From CAZUZD01 sp964624465 (GTDB lineage Bacteria > Planctomycetota > Planctomycetia > Isosphaerales > Isosphaeraceae), in assembly GCA_964624465.1 (NCBI GenBank), contig CAZUZD010000172.1:1-12758 (forward strand): a stretch of DNA of 12,758 nucleotides. Reading direction: 5' to 3'. Positions 9,194 through 12,758 of this stretch are shown piece by piece. A program made the translations under genes and the position numbers. The notes beneath the pieces were generated by a model, which saw nothing but the letters and a program-made list of their open reading frames with translations, did no database searches and was not told the DNA's origin. The number at the start of each line of letters is the position of its first letter. Position 1 is the stretch's first letter.

Positions 9194-9511
9194 ATGACGA
9201 TGACCGACCCGCCGACGAACATTCGCGCCCTCCAGGCCGATCAGGTGCTGGAGCTGACCTGGGACACCGGCCAGGTCAACCGCCTGCCGTACCACCACCT
9301 GCGGGCCAACTGCCCGTGCGCCAGCTGCCGCGACGAGTGGACCGGCGAGCGGATCCTCGACCCGGCGAGCATCCGGCCCGACCTGAAGCTCGAAGGCCTG
9401 GAGCAGGTCGGCAGCTACGCCGTGCGACCCTCCTGGAACGACGGCCACAGCTCGGGCCTCTACACCTGGGACACCCTCCAGCAGCTCGCCTTCAGCGCCC
9501 CGAAGGACTGA
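9194..9511 (+). CDS. DUF971 (GBBH-like N-terminal domain) protein
   Basis: This is a stand-alone DUF971 protein of 105 aa. The same small domain forms the N-terminal part of gamma-butyrobetaine hydroxylase and is fused to the Fe-S carrier HCF101 in plants. Free-standing bacterial members have no firmly assigned function that I know of, although the Fe-S link is often suggested. Visible hallmarks: LTWDTGQVNRLPYHHLRANC (21-40) with C40, C42 and C45 in NCPCASCRDEWTGER, which probably bind metal, and then VGSYAVRPSWNDGHSSGLYTWDTLQQL (72-98). The ATG at 9194 is used; ATG 9200 and GTG 9179 are in-frame alternatives, and none has a clear Shine-Dalgarno. The glycosyltransferase gene begins 33 nt downstream, so the two are probably co-transcribed. 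The upstream gap 9056-9193 separates it from the divergent small gene, and no convincing promoter was found there. Confidence 0.88.
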   Translation: MTMTDPPTNIRALQADQVLELTWDTGQVNRLPYHHLRANCPCASCRDEWTGERILDPASIRPDLKLEGLEQVGSYAVRPSWNDGHSSGLYTWDTLQQLAFSAPKD

Positions 9512-9544
9512 ACCGCGGGCACCCTCCCCCAGGCCAGCACCGCC

Positions 9545-10477
9545 GTGAGCCCACCGCCCGAGCTGACCGTCGCCATCCCCACCTACCAGGGCGCCCGCCA
9601 CCTGGCCGAGGCGCTGCGGAGCGTCGTCGCCCAGGCCGACGCGGCCCCCTTCGACCTGCTCGTCTGCGACGACCGCTCCGACGACGACACGCTCGCCATC
9701 GTGCGAGCCGAGGCCGGCGACCGCGCCCGGGTGGTCGTGAACCCCGAGCGCCTGGGCCTGGCCCGCAACTGGAACGCCTGCCTGGAACGGGCCACGACGC
9801 CCCTGGTCGCCGTCTTCCACCAGGACGACGTCCTGCGCCCCGGCCACCTCGCCGCGCACCTGGCCGCGTTCCTGGCCCACCCCGAGCTCGGCATGGTCTG
9901 CGGCGCCGTCGAGATCGTCGACGAGCACAGCCAGCCCGTGCCGCCGACCGTGATCGAGCGCCCCGACCTGGGGACCGCCGACCGGATCTATCCTCCGGGC
10001 GGCTTCCGGGCCGAGCTGGCGGCCTCGAACCCGGTGCGATGCTCGGCAGTGACCCTGCGGAAGGCGGCCATCCTGGGCGTCGGCGGCTTCGACCCGGCGT
10101 ACCGCTATGCCGTCGACTGGGAGGCCTGGGCCCGGCTCTCGGCGGCCTGGGCCGTCGCCTGGCTGGCCCGGCCCACGGTGGCAGTGCGGTGGCACACCGG
10201 CAGCGAGACCCACCGCTTCAAGCGTGGGACGGCCGACCTGGAGGAGGTCGAGCGGGTCCAGGCCGCCCTGTTCGCCGCCTCCGGCCCCGCCTGGCCCGAC
10301 CGCCCCCGCCGGCACCGCGAGGCCCGCCACCGCCTGGCCCGCGCCTACCTCAACCGCGCCCACGACGCCCGCCAGGCCGGCGACGCCTCCCTCGCCCGCC
10401 GCTGCCTGGCCACCGCCCTCCGCCGGCATCCCGCCCTCGCCCTGACGGCGCTGGCCCACGCCCTGGGACTCCCGTAG
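9545..10477 (+). CDS. Family 2 glycosyltransferase
   Basis: Family GT2 enzymes transfer a sugar from a nucleotide-sugar donor, usually onto envelope glycans, lipids or exopolysaccharide. The product is 310 aa with a GT-A fold. Motifs: LTVAIPTYQGARHLAEALRS (7-26) as the first strand and helix; LLVCDDRSDDDT (38-49) with the donor-binding Asp pair D42-D43; NPERLGLARNWNACLERA (66-83); FHQDD (91-95) in the place of the metal-binding DxD; GGFDPAYRYAVDWEAWARL (180-198) with the acidic catalytic-type VDWE; and VRWHTGSETHRF (214-225). The C-terminal 80 residues are an Ala/Arg-rich helical tail. There are no membrane segments, so it is a cytoplasmic or peripheral enzyme. The start is a GTG at 9545 without a clear Shine-Dalgarno, which fits translational coupling to the DUF971 gene ending 33 nt before it. 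Donor and acceptor cannot be predicted. Confidence 0.9.
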   Translation: MSPPPELTVAIPTYQGARHLAEALRSVVAQADAAPFDLLVCDDRSDDDTLAIVRAEAGDRARVVVNPERLGLARNWNACLERATTPLVAVFHQDDVLRPGHLAAHLAAFLAHPELGMVCGAVEIVDEHSQPVPPTVIERPDLGTADRIYPPGGFRAELAASNPVRCSAVTLRKAAILGVGGFDPAYRYAVDWEAWARLSAAWAVAWLARPTVAVRWHTGSETHRFKRGTADLEEVERVQAALFAASGPAWPDRPRRHREARHRLARAYLNRAHDARQAGDASLARRCLATALRRHPALALTALAHALGLP

Positions 10478-10503
10478 GGCGGATCAGCGCAGCGTCATCC
10501 GCC
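10478..10503 (+). terminator. Hairpin directly after the glycosyltransferase stop, possible terminator
   Basis: GGCGGAT begins at the base after the TAG stop and pairs perfectly with ATCCGCC at 10497-10503 (7 bp, 12-nt loop). The position suits a 3'-end stem that terminates or protects the transcript. No U-run follows. Confidence 0.42.
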
Positions 10504-10518
10504 GGCCGGCTCGGCCGC

Positions 10519-10582
10519 CGATCGGGGCCCTCGATTCGGGCTCCAGGGGACGGGAACCCGGGTGGGCTGAGGCCCCCGATCG
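10519..10582. repeat. Inverted repeat in the glycosyltransferase-ygiQ gap
   Basis: CGATCGGGG (10519-10527) and CCCCGATCG (10574-10582) are perfect 9-bp inverted copies with a 46-nt spacer. The spacer itself contains short GC-rich complementary runs (CGGGAACCCG). It may fold in RNA or be chance, and no gene is seen in this stretch. Confidence 0.4.
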
Positions 10583-10649
10583 TGACGGGTGGCCGCGGCG
10601 ACCCCTCGTCCGAAACCGGCGGCCCTCGCCGCGTGTCGGCGAACCGTGG

Positions 10650-10679
10650 TTGCCGGCGGTCGTAGGATTACCGGATAAT
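10650..10679 (+). promoter_or_regulatory. Candidate sigma70-type promoter for the ygiQ-family gene
   Basis: TTGCCG (10650-10655; 4 of 6 to TTGACA) and GATAAT (10674-10679; 5 of 6 to TATAAT) are 18 nt apart. The predicted start is near 10686, leaving a leader of about 45 nt before the ATG at 10731. It is the only AT-rich patch in the 253-nt gap. The -10 lies inside a palindrome, which suggests regulation. Confidence 0.5.
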
Positions 10680-10704
10680 CCGACGATCCGAACGACGACC
10701 GCCG
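10654..10704. promoter_or_regulatory. Nested inverted repeats over the ygiQ promoter, candidate operator
   Basis: The outer arms CGGCGGTCGT (10654-10663) and ACGACCGCCG (10695-10704) are perfect 10-bp inverted copies. Inside them, GGATTA (10665-10670) and TAATCC (10676-10681) form a 6-bp palindrome around CCGGA. The inner dyad covers the -10, and the outer arms span the -35/-10 spacer and the predicted start region. This fits a repressor site or a DNA cruciform. An RNA hairpin is less likely if transcription starts near 10686. Confidence 0.5.
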
Positions 10705-10730
10705 ACCCCGCCCGCCGGGACGAGACCGCC

Positions 10731-12758
10731 ATGCCCCCCGACGCGATCGCCCCACCGCCGTGCTCGACCCGGAAGGTCGAGGCGAACGTGGCGCCGACCA
10801 TGATGCCCGAGCTCACGCTGGTGCCGATCGCCCTGCCGCCCCTGCCGGCGACCCGGGCCGAGATGGACCAGCGCGGCTGGGATGCCGTCGATATCGTCTT
10901 CGTCACCGGCGACGCCTACGTCGACCACCCCTCGTTCGCCAACGGCATCCTGGCCCGGGTGCTCGAGGCCGCCGGGTTCCGCGTCGCCGTGCTCGCCCAG
11001 CCCGACTGGCGAAGCGCCGAGCCCTGGCGCACGTTCGGCCGCCCGCGGCTGTTCTTCGCCGTGAGCGCGGGGAACATGGACAGCATGATCAACCACTACA
11101 CGGCCAACAAGAAGGTCCGCAACGACGACGCCTACAGCCCCGGCGGCCGCATCGGCCTGCGGCCCGACCGCGCCACCATGCCGTACTGCCAGCGGGCCCG
11201 CGAGGCGTTCCCCGGCGTGCCCGTGATCGCCGGGGGCGTCGAGGCCAGCCTCCGCCGCCTGGCCCACTACGACTACTGGTCCGACACCGTCAAGCGCTCG
11301 ATCCTGCTCGACAGCAAGGCGGACCTCGTCGTCTTCGGCATGGGCGAGCAGCCGATCGTCGAGATCGCCCGCCGCCTGGCCGCTGGCGAGACGGTCAAGG
11401 ACCTCCGCGACATGCGCGGCGTGGCCTACGCCCTGGGCGCCAGCACCCCGCCGCCCGAGGATGCCCTGGTTCTGCCGTCATTCGAGGACGTCAAAACCGA
11501 CAAGGTCGCCTTCGCCCGCGCCACCAAGATCATCCACAACGAGACCAACCCGCTCAACGCGAAGCGGCTGGTGCAGTTCCACGACCGCCAGGCGATCGTC
11601 GTGAACCCTCCCGGGCTGCCGATCAGCCAGGAGGACATGGACCGCATCTACGGCCTGCCGTACACCCGCCGGCCGCACCCCATGTACCGGGGGGACAAGG
11701 TCCCGGCGTTCGAGGCAATCAAGGACTCGGTGACGATCATGCGCGGCTGCTTCGGCGGCTGCACCTTCTGCTCGATCACCGCGCACCACGGCCGGATCAT
11801 CCAGTCCCGCTCGCAGGAGTCGATCCTCACCGAGCTCAAGCAGCTCGGCCAGGACCCCGACTTCAAGGGGGTCGTCTCCGACATCGGCGGCCCCACCGCC
11901 AACATGTACCAGATGCGCTGCACGCGCCCCGAGGTGGAGGCGAAGTGCAAGCGGCTCTCGTGCGTGCACCCCAAGATCTGCAAGCTGCTGGGCACCGACC
12001 ACGGCCCGCTCGTGCAGCTCATGCGCGACGCCCGCGAGGTCGACGGCATCCGCAAGGTGCTGGTCGCCTCCGGCGTGCGCATGGACCTGGCGCAGCTCGA
12101 CCCGGAGTACATGCAGGAGCTCGCCGCGCACCACGTCGGCGGCCACCTGAAGGTCGCGCCCGAGCACACCTCGCCCGAGGTGCTGGCCTTGATGAAGAAG
12201 CCGGTCATCAACGACTACAAGGGCTTCGACACCGCCTTCCGCGAGGCCAGCCAGGCCGCCGGCAAGCCGAAGCAGTACACGGTGCCGTACTTCATCGCCT
12301 CGCACCCCGGCAGCGACCTCGACGCGATGATCGAGCTGGCCCTGTTCCTCAAGCGCAACGGCTACCGGCCCGACCAGGTGCAGGACTTCATCCCCGCGCC
12401 CTTCGACATCGCCACCTGCATGTACTACACCGGCATCGACCCGCACACGGGCGAGGAGGTGTACACGGCCCGGAAGCTCCAGGACCGCAAGCTCCAGCGA
12501 GCCCTGTTGCAGTTCTTCAAGCCCGAGAACTACTTCGAGGTCCGCGAGGCCCTGATGCAGGCCGGCCGCCAGGACCTGATCGGCTCGGGCTGCGACGCCC
12601 TGATCCCCGCCCAGCCCCCCAGGGCCGCCCTCCAGGCCCGCATGCAGCGCAGCCAGAAGGCCCTGAGCGAGGGCCGCTACGTCCACACCATCGACAACCC
12701 GCCCACCCCCGCCGATCGCCCCGCCGGCCCCCCCTCCAGCTCCAATCCCCCCCGCGCC
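10731..12758 (+). CDS. ygiQ: YgiQ family radical SAM protein, C-terminus cut by window edge
   Basis: This is a member of the YgiQ (UPF0313) radical SAM family, which cleaves S-adenosylmethionine with a [4Fe-4S] cluster; the substrate is unknown. The visible 676 codons carry the family N-terminal block (EMDQRGWD, FVTGDAYVDHPSFANGI, AGNMDSMINHYTANKK, GGVEASLRRLAHYDYWSDTVKRS), followed by RRPHPMYRGDKVPAFE. The cluster motif is C340-FGG-C344-TF-C347 within MRGCFGGCTFCSIT. GPTANMY, VGGHLKVAPEHT and VPYFIASHPGSD follow, as in the E. coli protein I recall. Four more cysteines, C397, C406, C411 and C417, keep the spacing of that family. After DALIPA (about 625) the protein enters a variable Pro/Ala tail that runs off the window, so little of the conserved part is missing. 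The ATG at 10731 is chosen; the tandem ATGs at 10800 and 10803 are alternatives that would remove 23-24 non-conserved residues. Confidence 0.94.
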   Translation, partial: MPPDAIAPPPCSTRKVEANVAPTMMPELTLVPIALPPLPATRAEMDQRGWDAVDIVFVTGDAYVDHPSFANGILARVLEAAGFRVAVLAQPDWRSAEPWRTFGRPRLFFAVSAGNMDSMINHYTANKKVRNDDAYSPGGRIGLRPDRATMPYCQRAREAFPGVPVIAGGVEASLRRLAHYDYWSDTVKRSILLDSKADLVVFGMGEQPIVEIARRLAAGETVKDLRDMRGVAYALGASTPPPEDALVLPSFEDVKTDKVAFARATKIIHNETNPLNAKRLVQFHDRQAIVVNPPGLPISQEDMDRIYGLPYTRRPHPMYRGDKVPAFEAIKDSVTIMRGCFGGCTFCSITAHHGRIIQSRSQESILTELKQLGQDPDFKGVVSDIGGPTANMYQMRCTRPEVEAKCKRLSCVHPKICKLLGTDHGPLVQLMRDAREVDGIRKVLVASGVRMDLAQLDPEYMQELAAHHVGGHLKVAPEHTSPEVLALMKKPVINDYKGFDTAFREASQAAGKPKQYTVPYFIASHPGSDLDAMIELALFLKRNGYRPDQVQDFIPAPFDIATCMYYTGIDPHTGEEVYTARKLQDRKLQRALLQFFKPENYFEVREALMQAGRQDLIGSGCDALIPAQPPRAALQARMQRSQKALSEGRYVHTIDNPPTPADRPAGPPSSSNPPRA

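Noticed and set aside
5462..9511. Long plus-strand frames opposite the dehydrogenase-cytochrome gene
   Set aside because: They show compositional shadow translation only. The minus strand has a signal peptide, domain motifs and a CxxCH. Only the last 105 codons of the 7070-9511 frame, the DUF971 gene, are real.
9056..10459. Upstream extension of the 89-aa minus-strand gene to a 557-aa protein
   Set aside because: The extension is antisense to the DUF971 and GT2 genes and has shadow composition. The ATG at 9055 with its purine-rich site gives the believable protein.
11478..12686. A 402-codon minus-strand frame inside the ygiQ-family gene
   Set aside because: Shadow of a strongly conserved radical SAM protein, with no recognisable motif of its own.

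Overview
The window is high-GC DNA (roughly 70-75% in most genes, estimated by eye) and most likely comes from a planctomycete chromosome. The main pointer is the minus-strand gene at 5609-8605. It encodes an exported membrane-bound-dehydrogenase / HEAT-repeat / cytochrome c protein of the kind expanded in Planctomycetes and other PVC bacteria. The GC level would fit an Isosphaeraceae-like lineage, but that is inference. I see no tRNA, rRNA, CRISPR array, transposase or phage gene.

Layout: (1) 1-2718, minus strand: uvrA, the nucleotide-excision-repair damage sensor, cut off by the window edge just before its C-terminus. (2) 2719-2915: divergent intergenic region whose only AT-rich patch carries back-to-back promoter-like sequences for uvrA and for the next gene, with overlapping -10 elements. 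(3) 2916-4397, plus: a cardiolipin synthase-type phospholipase D with two membrane segments and two HKD motifs. (4) 4398-5436, minus: an islet of visibly lower GC (about 60%) with a SUKH (SMI1/KNR4) immunity-like gene and an upstream 144-aa gene of unknown family. A 13-bp direct repeat brackets the SUKH gene. (5) 5609-8605, minus: the PVC-type dehydrogenase-cytochrome protein. (6) 8786-9055, minus: a small His/Cys-containing protein of unknown function. (7) 9194-10477, plus: a DUF971 protein followed 33 nt later by a family-2 glycosyltransferase, probably co-transcribed. (8) 10478-10730: a structured intergenic region with a hairpin right after the glycosyltransferase stop and a good promoter embedded in nested inverted repeats. 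(9) 10731 to the window end, plus: a YgiQ-family radical SAM protein, C-terminus cut off.

Most genes look like independent housekeeping or envelope functions, not one pathway. The accessory-looking part is the 4.4-5.45 kb islet. Its SUKH gene suggests immunity to a polymorphic or contact-dependent toxin, but no toxin gene is in the window. The two most notable non-coding signals are the shared uvrA/cls promoter patch and the nested dyad over the ygiQ promoter.

All calls rest on reading motifs by eye. No alignment or database search was run.
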